Assembly: GCF_900109295.1 (NCBI RefSeq)
Contig: NZ_FOIZ01000002.1
Location: 434,001-498,000, forward strand
DNA: 64,000 nucleotides
Origin: Cognatiyoonia koreensis
GTDB lineage: Bacteria > Pseudomonadota > Alphaproteobacteria > Rhodobacterales > Rhodobacteraceae
Direction of reading: 5' to 3'
This document shows, in pieces, positions 63,596-64,000 of the stretch (positions are counted from its first letter, which is position 1; every line of letters begins with the position of its first letter). Both the position numbers and the translations under genes were made by a program. The notes under the pieces were generated by a model. The model was not told where the DNA came from. It did no database searches and saw only the letters and a program-made list of their open reading frames with translations.

Positions 63596-64000
63596 ATGGA
63601 AAATACACTTCTTTCGTTCGGGCACGGCTATTCGGCCAAGGCGCTTTCGCGGCTGCTGCTGCCGCAAGACTGGCGTGTGATCGGCACAACGCGCAGCGAG
63701 GACAAGCTGGCGTCGCTGATGCAAAGCGGGATTGAACCGCGCATCTGGCCGGGTGCCGATATGACCCCAGCCCTGAATGCCGCGACCCATATTCTTGTGT
63801 CAGCGTCCCCCGATGACGACGGTGATCCGGTTCTTGCAGCACTGCGTGATGAGATCGCCGCGCGGGCGGATCAGTTCGCATGGGTCGGATATCTGTCCAC
63901 CACTGGTGTTTACGGCGATCATGATGGCGATTGGGTGGACGAGAGTACCCCGCTGACGCCCACGACCAAGCGCGGCAAGGCGCGCGCGGACGCCGAAGCA
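63596..64000 (+). CDS. SDR/NAD-epimerase family protein (YeeZ-like, 3' end outside window)
   Basis: The frame starts at ATG 63596 and stays open to the window edge, 135 codons. MENTLLSFGHGYSAKALSRL is a short Rossmann start (GHGYSA), followed by WRVIGTTRSEDKLASL, HILVSASPDDDGDPVL and WVGYLSTTGVYGDHDGDWVD, the Tyr-containing region of YeeZ-like epimerase/dehydratase relatives. It is divergent from the methyltransferase. Confidence 0.8.
   Translation, partial: MENTLLSFGHGYSAKALSRLLLPQDWRVIGTTRSEDKLASLMQSGIEPRIWPGADMTPALNAATHILVSASPDDDGDPVLAALRDEIAARADQFAWVGYLSTTGVYGDHDGDWVDESTPLTPTTKRGKARADAEA

Noticed and set aside
1..64000. CRISPR arrays, tRNA genes and insertion sequences
   Set aside because: No repeat-spacer arrays, cloverleaf sequences or transposase-like proteins were seen by reading.

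Overview
The window is typical of an aerobic anoxygenic phototrophic alphaproteobacterium of the Rhodobacterales (Roseobacter/Rhodobacter relatives). The evidence is a GC-rich sequence, dense operons joined by ATGA overlaps, Rhodobacter-type flagellar genes, a puf operon of the pufQBALMX type followed by dxs, spheroidene-pathway crt genes and PpsR/CrtJ-type TGT-N12-ACA operators. PufX in place of the cytochrome PufC points to a Rhodobacter/Loktanella/Yoonia-like lineage; that placement is inference.

Layout. (1) 1-13.2 kb: flagellar and motor genes in three blocks: fliL-orf-motE-like-motA-orf on the minus strand, fliF-fliH-fliN-fliP on the plus strand, and motB, flgE, flgK, flgL, flgI on the minus strand. 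(2) 13.3-20.3 kb: a surface-glycan block with an FkbM methyltransferase, a DUF6165 protein, a TPR/glycosyltransferase-like protein, an unknown protein, a GT4 glycosyltransferase, a Gfo/Idh/MocA oxidoreductase and a ThuA-like protein. (3) 20.4-38.9 kb: half of a photosynthesis gene cluster: bchG-orf427-bchP-idi running right, dxs-pufX-M-L-A-B-Q-bchZ-Y-X-C and crtF-crtE on the minus strand, and crtD-crtC running right. The other usual genes (bchFNBHLM, puh, bchIDO, crtIBA, ppsR) are absent and unrelated genes flank both ends. (4) 38.9-43.0 kb: an operon matching Escherichia coli ynjFBCD (CDP-alcohol phosphatidyltransferase plus ABC importer). (5) 43.1-45.1 kb: a lone HyuA-type protein. (6) 45.3-56.9 kb: reductive pyrimidine degradation, with an ABC importer, hydA, an N-carbamoyl amidohydrolase, rutR, a flavodoxin/ferredoxin reductase-like protein, preA and preT. 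Two candidate RutR boxes sit in front of its two catabolic operons. (7) 57.0-64.0 kb: a sugar dehydrogenase, a class II aldolase, an acyl-CoA dehydrogenase/NDP-forming acyl-CoA ligase/enoyl-CoA hydratase operon, a methyltransferase and an epimerase-like gene cut by the window end.

How the genes work together. dxs and idi feed isopentenyl units to CrtE and to the geranylgeranyl tail attached by BchG and reduced by BchP. BchX-Y-Z and BchC complete the bacteriochlorin ring. PufL/M/A/B/X form the reaction centre and LH1. PreTA, HydA and the amidohydrolase form a three-step pyrimidine pathway under a RutR-like regulator.

The points most worth a second look are the structured pufX-dxs spacer with a terminator (a PcrX-like 3'UTR sRNA position), the apparently leaderless PpsR-flanked bchG promoter, the split photosynthesis cluster, two AT-richer unknown genes spliced into the pyrimidine operon, and the ynj operon beside the photosynthesis genes. 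No RNA genes of known class, insertion sequences, CRISPR arrays or origins were recognised, and no stretch longer than about 200 bases lacks a gene.
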